A stretch of DNA of 64,000 nt. It comes from Tubiluchus corallicola (taxonomy: Eukaryota > Priapulida > Priapulimorpha > Priapulimorphida > Tubiluchidae). Positions 28,101-53,153 of the stretch are shown here, piece after piece (position 1 is the first letter of the stretch; the number at the start of each line of letters is the position of its first letter). The DNA lies in NCBI GenBank assembly GCA_030141605.1, contig JAQGDQ010000121.1, positions 248,001 to 312,000 on the forward strand, written 5' to 3'. Under the pieces are notes generated by a model. That model saw only the letters and a program-made list of their open reading frames with translations, had not been told where the DNA came from and did no database searches. Both the position numbers and the translations under genes were made by a program.

Positions 28101-30205
28101 GCTGTGCAGTTATCATTCCTCCCTATAAGATTCCCAGTTGTGACATTGAATGGGCATTGGACACTGATCTTCTTACACTTTTCCCATTTCTTCCCATATA
28201 TAGGTACCCAGCCTTTTCGACGTCTCTTGATCTTGAGAAACCAAAGGCTATGTTGTGTTTCCAGGTTAGGTATATTTCTTGGATTCCAGCTGCACTCAAC
28301 CTTTTCATAATTGTAAAACACACACTGAAAGTCAGTAGAAGGCGCTGGCTCCCTTCCCACTCTTACGTTCAGTATCCCTATCGAAGATTCGGCTCTTTTC
28401 AAACTGCAGGTATAGCTACCTCGGTTTTCCCATGTAGTGTTATTTAGCGTAAACACTGATGTATGTCTGTCGAGGTTAATGCTCAGATGTGTGACGTCAC
28501 GAAAGTCTGAAGAACTAGCGCCAAAGAGCCTGTGCTTCCAGACGACGGCGTCGGATTTCCATATTGTCTTATTGTAAATTATGCAAGCCAACGTTGTTCT
28601 GCTGCCCTCGTTAATTAAAATATCATTTCTTGGGTAAATTTCTGCAATTGAAAAACGTGTATTTGCTAATACTAGCAAAACCCTAGCAAAGGACATTCCT
28701 TTAAAACGATACTTAAGTGTCGAGAAATTTACAATATCTCGCACGGAAATGCATTTAAAAAACACAAATGCCAATGGCCACCCTATTGAGCATGCCGATC
28801 AAGACGATATAAAACACTCTGGTGGGGGTGGATATGCAGATATTTGCTCCATTATTATTACCTATACACACACAAGAAATTCGCGACAGTCTCACATGAG
28901 CCTGGGAGAGATGTTTGTTTCAAGCTGCTTATTTAGGAAATGGGTTCGAACCCTAAATGGAATGAACAAAAGTAATGAAGAAGCTACAATAAAGAAGCTT
29001 CAATAAAGAGAAGGTGGATATTTAGCTGTAATAAAATAGCTTATACCCAAACAAAATTACTCTGTCTGCTGTTATAGGCTGGCATAGTAATAAATGATAG
29101 GCTTCAAAGCATCACTACTATATTTTTCCTTATGTACAAAATTTTAAATGAAAAACAAAAACTTGCACACACCTCCTTTCCTCGGAAACGATCTTATATT
29201 TGTGACTAAAACGTTAACTTTTTTGGATTTTTGGGTGCCTGTCCGCCTACATTCGTACAAGCCACTATCCTCATAATTCACATCAGAAAGATTAAGGAAA
29301 GTTCTTGTTAAATTGTTGTCTATGAATACGTCTACTTTTACGTCTTTTATTTCTTTTTCTGTTCCAGAATAATCAATGTAGAACCAGAGCAATGTAGAGT
29401 TGAGCTCGTTATAAGAACACGATAAGACGAGACTAGATCTGTAAGCCACCACAAACAGCTGTCTAGAAGACCTTTCCTCAGACTTTTCCGTGGCTTTAAC
29501 GATTCGGATCCCTGCAATGATAACCGCTATAGTTTGTTACTAATTTTATGATCGCTGCACCCATTATTTAAAGTTTTATAAATATTGTCATAATCATAAT
29601 ATCATCGTCATCATAATTTTTACCTTTAATGACTACTACTCTGTTACAATCTTCTCATTTCCCTGTCGTCAATGCTATTTCATCGCGACTGTCGCTGTAG
29701 TCATTGTCATTGTCATTATCATTCATGTATTTGCCATCATCATCATTATCGCTGTCATCATTGTCATTGTCATGACGCTACCTCCACCAAAACCACTGTC
29801 TTTACCATCTCTACCATCGTTGTCATCATCATTCATCATCATTATCATGATCGTCGTTGTCGTCGTCGTCGTCATCATCGTCATCATCAACATCAACAGC
29901 AGCAGCATCTTTACCCTTTAACCATCATCATATACTTTAATTCAGAAAGTACCAGCACCCTTATCAAAGGCACAAAAAAGATTTTAGCAGATAAAATATG
30001 ATGAAACTCATTATTCAATGTTTTTTAACTTACAGGCATGTTTACGATGCCATTAAAAATCGTCCGCATGAGGAACAAACAAAGTACATAAAAATTTGAA
30101 TCGCATTACCAAGCGGAACTTACGCGGATATGTGACGTTTGTTGAGCTCATATTTCCCGAAACATTCCATATAACTGACAGCATCACTAGCAATATTTGC
30201 TTCAT
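20408..30205 (-). CDS. Class I cytokine receptor, gp130/LIFR/Domeless-like, 11 exons, 1063 aa
   Basis: Single-pass cell-surface receptor, expected to bind a helical cytokine and signal through JAK/STAT. Exons (minus strand): 30205-30124, 29511-29173, 28641-27943, 26391-26246, 25841-25667, 24587-24496, 24249-24024, 23464-23381, 22540-22310, 22033-21925, 21416-20408. All junctions are GT-AG with matching phases, mostly phase 1. The start is ATG 30205, giving the signal peptide MKQILLVMLSVIWNVSG. Ig1 has C59, W70 and C115 in D-S-G-L-Y-E-C. Ig2 has C160, W175 and C219. The cytokine-receptor D1 signature is C247-x9-C257-x-W259. D2 is about 374-480 and lacks a clear WSXWS (R-Y-D-R-E at 465-469). 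Two FN3-like domains follow, about 481-586 and 587-690. The membrane helix is about 702-723. The tail holds a Box1-like F-C-N-V-A-D-F-P at 733-740, Y756-S-S-V, an acidic/Gln/Arg run and Y1034-R-P-Q. Exon 1 is assigned by signal peptide, perfect GTAAGT donor and phase, not by homology. The family call is firm; the exact orthologue is unknown. Confidence 0.87.
20690..20751 (-). repeat. Coding triplet microsatellite in the receptor tail
   Basis: On the coding strand a GAA/GAG block runs into CAA and then CGA codons, giving about 11 Glu, 7 Gln and 3 Arg. It lies in the last exon of the cytokine receptor. The repeat unit is 3 bp, so length changes keep the frame. Confidence 0.9.
22112..22181. repeat. 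(GT)n/(GTGC)n microsatellite
   Basis: Lies in receptor intron 9, just before the transmembrane exon. Confidence 0.92.
29600..29905. repeat. Degenerate ATC/GTC trinucleotide region
   Basis: Diverged CATCAT, GTCATT and GTCGTC words in receptor intron 1. It opens spurious His/Met/Thr-rich frames on both strands. Confidence 0.8.
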
Positions 30206-30659
30206 TATTGAAATTCATTTCATGCCCCTGTAATAAGTCAAAAGTGAAACGATTTTCCAAAAACACTCTAGTTAATAGAAAAATAGCTTAGAAGACGTGT
30301 ATGAGGAGTCTACGATTTAATTGTATTATTGTAATTATACACTTGTAGATATTACACACTGATCAGTGTAATTATATGCTGATGTAGGTATCTTTTTTGT
30401 AAACAAAATAGGCGTGTTGCGACATTAAGGTCTACTGTGAGACCCTCACGTTTTGGGACCTGGCGTCTGGGTGCGAAGATGTAAGGGTTACCACACATTG
30501 ACTGGTTACCGCCAAAGAAGACTGATTATATCTTGAATAAATTTGGCTTTTTAAATCGAAAATATATTTAATTATAAAATAACTTTATTTTTTCAGGATT
30601 ATCGTAAAGCGCGAGATACTGATAAAGCGTTATTACCTCGAATCTGGGTCGCAATGCAA

Positions 30660-30795
30660 ACACAATTCAATTCAATGATTTTTTATTTGGCTGATTTCCA
30701 TCACAAAACATTACAACTATATACATAATAATATGATAATAAAAACAGGCAAGGTTTGAAAATTGTACAAATCAGTCTCAAGGAGAGTAGGCCTT
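30660..30795 (-). mobile_element. Probable LINE 3' end with TTGAA-type tail
   Basis: On the minus strand the sequence runs through an A/T-rich stretch to GCCAAATAAAAAATCATTGAATTGAATTGTG. A terminal AATAAA-like stretch followed by short TTGAA repeats is typical of CR1/L2-type LINE tails. No coding part is attached. Confidence 0.4.
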
Positions 30796-31229
30796 TAAAA
30801 CGTTGTAATTAAAATTATTTTGCCCAAGGAGGAATTTGAGCCCATTGTTGGATAGCAGTATTCGAAGGATTTCGGTAACCGTAACTAGTGTGAATGGCAG
30901 GAAGATAAAAGTTGCCCACAGGTCTCTACGAGTAAAACAGTTACGGATTTGTTGAACAGGAGTTAAATAATTGACTCATGTCATTAAATAACAGACAGAT
31001 GCAGGAGGAAGGAGCCATTATAATACTTGTACAGAAACAATAGACATTCGCAATGATATAATTCATTAATGAGATCCAAGAAGCTCCTGTACTTCGGTCC
31101 TCAAAAGGAAGGTGAAAAAGCATTTGAGACGATTATTAAGTTGCTTAGTAGCCAGCATTTTGAGCCTCTCTGCGCCATTCTTGGTTTCAGTTCGAACGGA
31201 GGGCAATTATAAGCGCCTTAATCAGTCTT

Positions 31230-31570
31230 CGCTAGTTATTCAATCACTTAGTTAGTTAAACAAACACTGAATTAGGTAATACACCAGTTAGTTACTCAGA
31301 AAGTCAGTCAGTTAGTTCTTTACTAATAATTAAGTCAAGCAGTTATTTAGTCAGTAACTCAGTGAAAGCGCGGGTCATTAGCTATGTTATGCAATTAGTT
31401 AATCATTGAGCTGGTTAGGATTCAGTCAAGCGGGAGCGAGTGAATTAGTTAGTTAGTAACCCAGTTAGTCAGCCAGTTATATTAGGCCGCCAGGACGTCA
31501 CTTAGTAAGTCAGTTAGTTTTTAACTATTAGTCATAAATTATTTAATCAGATATTTAGTCAGCCATTCAC
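31230..31570. repeat. Degenerate GTTA/GTCA tetranucleotide repeat
   Basis: Many spaced copies of AGTTAGTTA, CAGTCAGTTAG and TAGTCAG. No coding frame of interest. Confidence 0.7.
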
Positions 31571-32933
31571 CATGCTGAGGTCACGGGTACTGGTGTATAG
31601 CGGATGTCGAGACAACTGGCATCGAGCTCGCGGACACCGAGCAACGTCAAACATGTATGTTCATCCTGTATGTATCAGCAGCATTTTAATCACTGATACA
31701 TGATGACCAGTCACATAACATAATGTTTACACACTGTCTCACCTAGGGTTATTATTGGATGCAATATTGCCCTGCAGCTAATTTGCGCGCATTAATATGA
31801 ACAGACTTTTCTTATATGAAACTAACCACCACCGCTACTAAAAGCGTCAAGAAGAATACGAAAAGTGATCATATGTCAGATAATACTTAAACTAATAAAC
31901 GGGTAAACAAATCAATAGCGCAGCTTAATAAATGCAAACATGTACACAACTAACAAATGAAAGGAACCAATGAATGTTTGACAAGCAAACTAACAGAAAA
32001 ATAATAAACAAATAATGAAAAGTATAATGAAAAGTGACAAAAATGTTAAATATAGAATTTTTGTGGTACCAGTCACCAGAGTTTGCAGACCAGTTTTACC
32101 TCAAAATTCTGCATTGTATGGATATGACACCTAGTACTTGTATCAATAAATTAACACACAATGTATTTTTCCAAGAGCAACGGACTACGCTGTGATCTCG
32201 GTCCACTCTAGATCCAATTACACTACCATTTACACGACTTTGATTATATACTGAAGAAAATATCATTTTGAAGAGTGTGCTATTCACAATTTGCCATAGT
32301 TTTCACTCGTTAAGGTAAAGGTAATTGTAGGTAAGTGCAGAGATAATGAGGCGGAGGCTGTGTGCTATTGATAATAAGGCTTTGGGTGCATCAGTCGCCA
32401 TATATGGTAAGGTAAAAGATTGAAATAACGTAATTTTGATAAGTTTGCTAGGACATTGTCTTACTTCCGTTGTTTCGAACCTGACAACATAATTTATATA
32501 ACTTTTTGCTGGTGTATTACGTCGTGCCTTTTTTTCAAGCATTTAGTTTTTTCTTAGCCGCTGCTGAACCTTTCTTAACACTCTATTTTAGACCTGTCAC
32601 CCAAGTTTCCACCGTCTATAGGTGCATTTCTTGGTATTGCGCACATCAAGCTAACTTTACTAATACTTAGCAATCAGGCCACACTTCCTCAATATCGTTT
32701 GTTGGCGGAAACTAGCGTTAAGAGGAGGAGCATCATGGTGTCTTTCATACGTCAAACTTTATATCTTATTTTACTATATCATTTTGCATAAGTTTATTAT
32801 TATGATAGTCGTTTTGAAGATCATTATATACATTTTATTATTCATCAATCTATTCGGTAATCTTTAAAAGTAACTTATTTATAATATTAATAAATTGATT
32901 AGTATTATTATTCCATTATTGTCACTCTTTCGT

Positions 32934-33014
<81 letters not shown>

Positions 33015-33021
33015 GCAGCAA
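32934..33021. repeat. (GCA)n/(ACA) trinucleotide tract, ~88 bp
   Basis: CAG repeats interrupted by CAACAG and one CACAG. There is no ORF with introns or homology around it, so a polyglutamine gene is not supported. Confidence 0.9.
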
Positions 33022-34373
33022 TGCCCTGGTTTCGTAGTTGAACTATTATAAACTTCTTACATTTCTTTCTACAACGATTCTCATAGTTAAACTAATACTA
33101 CATGTTTGTTTATTTATTAATTAAGTGCAATAATACTCAAGGTTGTTTGCGCATGTAAAAGTTCTTAATGTGCCCAGTTGGAATCGCGAGAAAAACCACA
33201 TAGTTAGTTGGCGTATAAGCATAACCACCAGCTTCTGAGTCAGCAAAGCCAAGAAATAACAACTGAAATCTCAATTACATATAAGTCAAGACTATAAATG
33301 CTAAGACCGTTTGCAGCATTAACACGCATTAACACACTGATTGAGCAATTAGAGTTAGCAGGGATTTCACACCTGCGGCAAGTTGGGTTTCGCAGGTGTA
33401 GATCCAAGCGCAATAAATATTTTGTACCAGGTACTATCTATACAAAATTAGAATAAACTCGAGCTTAAAATTTATATCGTTTTTCAATTTTTTGAATTAC
33501 GTGACAAAGAAGACACAACTTTGTAGCAACTTGACACGAATGTTATAGTTCAATAATAACAAAGTTATATTAACACAACTTAATATAACTTACCAAAAAA
33601 GGTCTGTGTTATGCCACTTCAGCAATTCTTGCGTATATAGCGATTCTGTGCACGACTAAACTGAAAATCAAATGTGTTAATTACAGGACGGCACGTCCTG
33701 TTGTCGCTACCTCTGAGTGAAGAGCTACAATTTTGTTGACTATAATCGATATTAATAATAATTCACAATCGCGTATTTTAACAGTATTTTAGTTAGTGAA
33801 AAATTGTTGGTAGCTTAGATATGTCTAGTACACACGCAGGTACCTGTTGTGTAGTTTAGCCCACACTGTTCAGGATGTTTTGATCTAGTATCAAGTCCCT
33901 AAGCATCCGGGAAAAACCTCTTGTCAAATTTCACAAGTAAGTCAGCTTTGAAATTAATGAGAAGTGCTTAGAAAGCTTCTAGGGAAAAAGCAGGTGGTAA
34001 AGGGAATGATTTGTGAGTACTAAGGCGCCCCGGAGAAAGAAAACAAGACAAGTCGCTGTTGCTGTTTTTATTATTATTGTTGTTGTTGCTGCCGTCAGGC
34101 AAATAGGCAGATAGAAGGTACCCGGTATAGACTGATAGATAGGAAGGTAGACAGGTGGGCAAATAGATGATAAGTAAGCAAAACAGGAAAACAGAATTAG
34201 CAATATGGTAATGTAGCAGAGGGAGCAAGGGAGCAGATGAAGCAAGAGAGCGAGGGGGAAATACCAAGCGAGAGAGAGGGAGCGAGACAGGAAAAGACGG
34301 AGACGAGATTAGAAACAGAAAGAAAGAGAGAGACAGACGAAAGGCGAAAGGTGCCTATGCTGCAGTCTACCAA

Positions 34374-34566
<193 letters not shown>

Positions 34567-34760
34567 GGTAATTATACTTACAAAAATTGAACAAATGAAT
34601 TTTCAACAACCTCCTAAGATCGTCGTCAACATTACCTTTGTGCAGAAGATCTAGAGTAACTATTCTATCAAGAAAGCAGACATTCACGGTTATCGAACGA
34701 AAATGCCGGCCTACAATCTGATATCAAACCGAGACTGCGTGTTGGATCTATGCGCATATC

Positions 34761-34854
34761 CAGGAATACAAGTAAATGTGGGCGGGATAATATCAATATT
34801 TTGGTTTCAGGAATACAAGTAAATGTGGGCGGAATAATATCAATTCTTTGGTTT
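34761..34854. repeat. 47-bp direct tandem duplication
   Basis: Two 47-bp units starting CAGGAATACAAGTAAATGTG lie head to tail (34761-34807 and 34808-34854) with about three differences. Confidence 0.93.
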
Positions 34855-35144
34855 CGTTGATATTTAATGCTACATACATGGAAGTTAGCTAATCAGTACT
34901 TTATCCATTGGTGCTGTTGCTGGTGGTCGTGATCACATGGCGATAGTTACACTGATTATGGTGAAGAAAGGCTAAAATGATACGACTAGTAAGGCTGTTA
35001 TATAGGTAAATGCGTAACGTTACACTCAAGATACAACACGTACACAGTAAACAGCAAACTAATATTTTTTGGGCTTTTTTTATCTTTCTCGTGTTTTCCT
35101 GTAATGTAATAGAGGGAATCTATATTGTACATAGTTTTTAAAAA

Positions 35145-35339
<195 letters not shown>

Positions 35340-36539
35340 CTGTACTGTGAATTTTGTATTTAAATTGTACTAGCGATTTCTCTGTGCTTAATAATTGTTA
35401 GTGATCGTTTGTGCTTTTCTATTCATTTTGTCTCTCCTGGAAATAGTTCATGGTGGTACTGAACTAAAGCTTCGCGTCAATTCATTTATTTATTGTGGGG
35501 TTGATTTTTTTATTAATTACACCAATTCATGACAATATTTCATGACAATGTTTATTTTTCAACACGTCATAAACCGGAAACCCAAGGTCGCCGGGAACCT
35601 TCTCTGTCTCGCCCGCTTCACACCATCCGCTCTCCCTCTCTCATTCCTTGGTTTGCTTCATGTCACCGGCAGCTTCTCTTCGCTGCCTAATTTCCTGATT
35701 CCTGAACCCAAGTCACCCAATTAACACCATTCAGTACGTGATTATTGTATAGTTCTTTAGTTTCACCACATATCTCGTATACCGTATGTAGTTTACTGTT
35801 TCCTAGTTGTTATAATAATTGCTAGGTCTATGCTCTATGGTGAGTAGGAGGACACTGTCTGACTCTAATAATCATAATGCTCTCAAGAATCGTATATTCT
35901 AGGAAAATCAGCACTGAATAGGGCCACGTATTTATATTTGATTTAAAAATTATGGAAGCCGGAGTACTCACACGAGTCTTCTTGAAATTGTGTAAAGGCA
36001 TCTTATGTAACATATATTTTAGCTTTCCAAGTGGAACTTTAACAGAATTATAATAATGACTTTTGTAACCATGGTAGGTCTTACATATTTTTAGCTGAGG
36101 TCATACAGTGACGTAGGAACAAAATATTTATTTGCTCTCCCCTTCTGTGTTCTCTGTTCCCTGTTCTCTCTCTATATTATATATTATTAATATAAAGATA
36201 GCTTATGTTTGAGAAATAATGTCAAAAATATTTACATGATATCGAATTTTTTGTGTTGTTTTGCTAATTATCCCTTCATCCTGTTGAACTTTAAGCAGGG
36301 GCGGACTAAGGATTTCACGGTCCTAAGGCTACCAACAAACGAATGACTTAAACATATAGGCTATTCACAATTGTACATTCAATTGTGCTATACTGGTGAT
36401 CCCGAAATCAAAAGGCGAGTTGCTGTTCATCATTAAGACTACCTCTGACGAAGATTCTAAAATGTTGGACAACGGGAAGAACCTAAAATTCTACACACGT
36501 CTATATTCGTACATTTACAAGTGTTGAATTCTTGTATCT

Positions 36540-36660
36540 GAATATTCTGTGTGCAAACGACCTATGTGTCCAAATAACGCATGTTTTCAAATAACGTATG
36601 TGCCCAAAATACCTTCGCCCAAATGTGTGTTCAAAACAAACAGTTTCCGGGTTACCTATG
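36540..36660. repeat. Possible diverged ~17-bp tandem repeat
   Basis: Recurring words TATGTGTCCAAATAACG, CATGTTTTCAAATAACG and TATGTGCCCAAAATACC. They leave three overlapping open frames in the region, none recognisable. Confidence 0.5.
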
Positions 36661-38363
36661 TGGCCAAGATGATCTGTATCCAACTTTTTGTGAAGAAGCA
36701 TACCGTGTCCCCAACTGTGTTGATAGGTGTACGGTGGAAAGTTTGGCATGGGGGCATAACGAATTTTTCCTGAAAGTTGCTCTAACCAGATATGAGCGAA
36801 TTCTAAATAATTACAAACAGAGGATCACATAATTATATAGAATACAAACTAACAAAAATATCTATAAACAAAGTACATGCATTTGTATTTATAGGCTTAT
36901 ATGTTTATACTTGCATATTTGCACTCAACATAAGATATTGTAATTCCAATAGTAAGAATTAAGCTTACAAAGAATTGCAAGACGTCTAAATTATAATAAC
37001 TAATCAAATTACTGTACTGCAAAAATCGAACTTAACAAGACATAAACCAAGGTTTGTGCTTTTCCTGAGCAAATACATACAAATATTTTCAAGCTTACCT
37101 TTTCTAATGTTTCAGACAGTTAAAAGAAATAATGGTGAGAGTATATGCTTTCATTTTTCTTTTGCAAACTTGTCTGGAACCTGGTCAGTACTTTGATGAG
37201 TATGTATTGAAAACGTTTGAAGGACTTAACTGGTTTTGTGAAGTAAATTTGATAGGACCTACTATTATTAACTTTAAAATCATTAAAGGCTAAAAAACAA
37301 CGTGCCTAACCAGAAACACTTTAATTGCAGTCAGTAAAATGAGGCCATATGTAAGCAATTTTTGAATATTGAAATCTTAACTTTTGAAATTTTAAAATAT
37401 TATTTGCCCTGAAAAGGTACATTTCGTTTGCCTTGGAAGGGCTGTTACCCCCCTCCGAGCCTAGCTGACAAACAAGTTTGATTAAAAAAGCGCCCGTCTA
37501 AGCGGTCTTAAAGAAAAAAAGTCCCGAGACTGTTTGCTGCGCAGATAACTCGGGGCATTTTGTATGTATTTTCTTTCTGAGTTTCTGCGAGACATAATTA
37601 ATTAATCGGAAACATCTGCCGACTCGTTGCAACCTTGTGTCACAGTTTTTCTTTCCTTTACACCTTTTTAGTGATGACCTGTGATGACCTTTAAGCTTGA
37701 TAATGATCTTGATTCTGATGCATTCTTCCAATACTTATTTGGCGGCTTGCAATAATAGGTGACGCACAGGAGCAAAGATTACTGCATTTTAAGTTGTTTG
37801 CAATGACTACAAACACTCTGTAAGATGTATATTTTAACATTTTTATGCTGTATTACAATGGCCACCATTTAAGTGGAAAAACTTGACTTCAGATAATCTG
37901 TGACTCGTTTTAACAATCTGAGTGTGAGTTCCTACTGATATCAATTAGTTAACAAACTACGGCAAGCTTACCTTAACACTGCTACATTGCGCGACTTAAA
38001 ATTCTACTTTTTACGCACATTTTCCATTATCTTTGCTGACTTGCGGCTTTGTCATGATTTTGGGCTGCCATTCTACTGAATTTTAGTAATATCTCTCATA
38101 GCACAGCTTCGTTCACCCATTCTTGCGTTAGACCAATTTCATCAGACCTTAGAGTCATAATTTTGAACCAAATAACCCTCGACCCTAGCAACTACGCATT
38201 GGGGTCTAAAAATAATTTCACGCTCCCCCTGAAACTTCAAAAAATCTTAAAAACGACAGTAACCTAATAGTCTAAAAGTCTTCGTTCATTATTTTTTCTC
38301 CTCGCAGATCCATAACAATATCAATATTAGCAGCGCTGAAATCATTAAACTTTTGTTGATCAC

Positions 38364-38441
38364 AACAACAACAAGAACATCATCATCATCATCAACAACA
38401 ACAACAACAACAACAACAGCAGCAGCACCAACAACAATAAC
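38364..38441. repeat. (ATC)n/(CAA)n trinucleotide tract
   Basis: CAACAACAA and CATCATCAT runs. They give spurious Thr/Ser and Val/Asp frames. Confidence 0.9.
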
Positions 38442-38497
38442 AGGTTTTGTAGCGTGCTTTAAAAGTATCAAATTAAATTTTTTTGCTTGTTTCGTAT

Positions 38498-38577
38498 GGG
38501 CTATGTATATGTGGCTATGTATATGTATTTGTATATGTATATGTATATGTACATGTATATGTATGTGTATATGTGGT
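38498..38577. repeat. (TATATG)n hexanucleotide tract
   Basis: Imperfect TATATG and TATGTG units, about 80 bp. Confidence 0.88.
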
Positions 38578-39580
38578 TTTTGCGGAGATCATACGGCACA
38601 TTATATTACTTTGTTACAATATGGCTAGGCTGGCACTAATCAGTCATATAACCATAAGCTATGCTTTGCTATTATTGATTGAATGATGTCACCAAAGATA
38701 AAGACATGTCACAGAATTCTTGTAAGCGCCATAGCATCACTAACAACTTCTGAAGAACAGAGAGAATCTGAACTTCTTAGGCGCAGCAATAAGAACTATA
38801 AATTTTAAGGGCTAAGACGACGCGAATTGTTGCAAAAAACTTTTAATGGCAGCAGGCTTTTAACATTTCAAAAAGGAGAAAACAATTGTCTGAAAAGGAA
38901 GAGAAAGCATAAATCTAGCACACTTTAGCACAGTCAAATGTAAAACGTGGTAACCGAAATTTTTAAAGTACTCAAAAATGGCAACTAAAAGCTAAGGCAA
39001 TAAAGTGGAGAAGGAGGATAACTAAAATAAAGGAAATGGCAAGCAAAAAAGTTTTAAGCTGTAGAAGCAAGAAAGAACAGTACGTGAGAAATCAAATGTG
39101 ACGACGAGAACTAAAGGTTCTAATGAGAAGTTAAAGATATGATGACAAGGAAAATGAAAAGTCAATGTGGGAATAGAAGACAGTTACTGAAGAATGACAG
39201 GTCACATGCATATTTTTGAAAGGCAGATATAATGTGATGGTGCAGCATATGTACAAAACTAAAAATCAGTAAGGAGCAACAGTACACAGCGGCAAATCAA
39301 ATGTGGTGGCAAGAAGCAAAAGAGTAAAGGTAACAAATCAAATATTGCGACAGAAGCAAAAGTATAAAGACGGCAAATCAAACCTGGTGAGAAAAAGCAA
39401 CAACATTAAAGATGAGCGAGTGAGTGAGTGAGTGAGAGGCAGTGAACGTGAAGCGCTGCTCCAATTTTCTTTAGAAAATGTCAAGTTTATTGTTGGATTG
39501 CTCCTTTTTTTGCAGGTCTGCTCGAACATAGGCCTCTAAACAAAACAGGGGAATAACACCATTTCTATACACTATTGACC

Positions 39581-39586
39581 TTTATT
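39581..39586 (-). terminator. Candidate poly(A) signal of the Tec-family kinase
   Basis: AATAAA on the minus strand, about 240 bp beyond the kinase stop codon. It is suggested by position and hexamer only. Confidence 0.45.
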
Positions 39587-39825
39587 GTTTATCCAACGGC
39601 AACTTTATAATACTATAAGCAACATTGGTAATTTTAATTTATAACCTGTTGGCCAGAATGCACTGAAATTTCAAACGACCACATAACATCGTCTAAATAT
39701 TGCACTCAAGAACTCGAAACTGTCTTTTCTTGTTTCCTCCAGTCTGAAACAACAGGCTTCCCACATTTTTTCCTTTCTTTAGAAGTACAGTTTCTATAAG
39801 CTGTTCCTCTAGATGTTTTCTGTCT

Positions 39826-51428
<11,603 letters not shown>

Positions 51429-51429
51429 G

Positions 51430-52790
51430 GTACAGACGTAGAAATAATTTAGCTGCCGACGCAATCTTAAAAGTTGGTTGTAATATCCATTAAACGAGCA
51501 CAAGAGTGTTTTACAATAGAAAATTCTTTTATTGTCGTTAAAGTTGCTGTAGAATGCTCAGGATCTCGAACTTGGAAAATACCTTTGATAAAAAAATAAC
51601 GCTCTATTTCAGCCATTGGAGTTCTCGTCTACTCCATAGAATAAGCATATACTGCCATATAGCACTTTTCTGTTCAAATTCGAACTTTGCTAAAAATCAC
51701 CTACTTTATAGTTTTATATTCTTTAAACAAGGATGTCACTAGTACAAATTTTAATATAGAATAAAAACCACGTTTTTATTACTCAAGCATTTTATAAGCG
51801 ATTGTACACAATTTTTTATTATAATGTTATGTGAACGTAAGATCATCCATCTGTGTTTGTCATACACAGGAAATATGGTAGTCGTGATCATGGTTTTCTT
51901 CCCCGTTCCGTAGGATGGTGTCTATTGCATCAACTTCCTGACATGCTTTGGGTACAGTTGCATTTATGCATCAAAAATACATGTATCAAGTATTCTGTAC
52001 ACTTAAGTGACACGGATTTGTTCTTAAACCGGGTTTAACAATAACATTATTGGGTTTAATCAAATCCAGTAGTGTCTGCAAATAGAAGTATGTACACGTT
52101 TAGGAAGTCAGTTCAATTACTCATACTGAATCAGTAATTTTAGTTAGATTACATTATTTCTTTATTTTGGCAGCTAAATCATAAATTACACAAAAAGTCG
52201 TACAATTAGAAATACATTTACAAAAAACAATTGCAAAAACATATGAAAACCATAATCATTAAAGTGATAAAATCTACTACAATTAAAGTTACAATACAAC
52301 TCATTGAACAGACGTTTATCATTCTTAACCATACGATCTGTACTCGGTATCCTAACGAATGTCAAAATATAATTCACATCGACTTTTAAATGTTTCAGAC
52401 TGAAAATAGATGTCGAAGTTCAGAATACATTTTCCACAAAGGATGGATGAATTTTGTAACCTAACAAATAGAGTAGGCTAAGCGCTAAACTATGACATCA
52501 TAGTATAGAAATGTTGTCTAAACACATTTCTAACACTACAATCACGCTGAATTTTCCAAAAAACAATTATTGTAAACAATTTTAATATTCCTTATTAAAA
52601 ACTTTCTATAAATGGATATTCTATAAATAAAAGTGCAATATAAATTAATAAGCTATAAAGAGTAAATATTTTTCTAGAACATTTTCCACAGTTACAATTA
52701 ATATTATTCGCTCTTGCAGCTATAAAGCATTTTAGCATCTAGCGTCCTCATATTAAATCAGTGCTTCGTCTTCTTCATATGGTACTCTAA
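51430..52790. other. Upstream region of the Tec-family kinase
   Basis: Should contain the 5' UTR and promoter of the kinase, whose start codon is at 51428. No TATA box or other gene is recognised. Confidence 0.5.
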
Positions 52791-52794
52791 ACAT

Positions 52795-53060
52795 CTATTG
52801 TAGACATAGAGCCTCTATCCTTTATTAGAACACTCCAGTGTTTCCTGTCTACAGCTAAAATTTTCAACTCCTGCAATGCTATTGTTAAGTTTCGTCTCAA
52901 CTGTTGTTAATCTTCATCAATTCTTGATATCCAAGTTGTTTTTGGTTTGCCTGGATGTCGTTTAGCAGGTTTCAGTGCCTCGTTCAATACCAATTTTACG
53001 GTGTTGTTTCTGGCAATCTCATGTAAATGGCCTACCTATCTTAGTCTTCTGATTCTAATT
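52795..53060 (-). mobile_element. Decayed non-LTR retrotransposon, ORF2 C-terminal fragment
   Basis: The minus strand translates as R-R-L-R-stop-V-G-H-L-H-E-I-A-R, then G-K-P-K-T-T-W-I-S-R-I and A-V-D-R-K-H-W-S-V-L. This matches the familiar LINE reverse-transcriptase tail (R-L-R-W-x-G-H, G-R-P-K-x-x-W, A-x-D-R-x-x-W). Two in-frame stops show that it is dead. No upstream polymerase core is seen, so it is a short fragment. Confidence 0.72.
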
Positions 53061-53153
53061 TTAGTGCTCCAATGTACCACTTTATTGTCATAAACCAAAT
53101 TCATGGCCAATCAAACGCGTTTTCAACGTTAAATTTTACAATACTACAGAATA

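Noticed and set aside
28915-28975. tRNA T-arm-like GGGTTCGAACCC
   Set aside because: No D arm, anticodon stem or acceptor stem can be formed around it.
32934-33021. CAG repeat as a polyglutamine gene
   Set aside because: No exon structure, start codon context or conserved flanks.
36501-36832. Three overlapping Cys-rich frames
   Set aside because: They arise from a diverged short tandem repeat and have no signal peptide or splice context.
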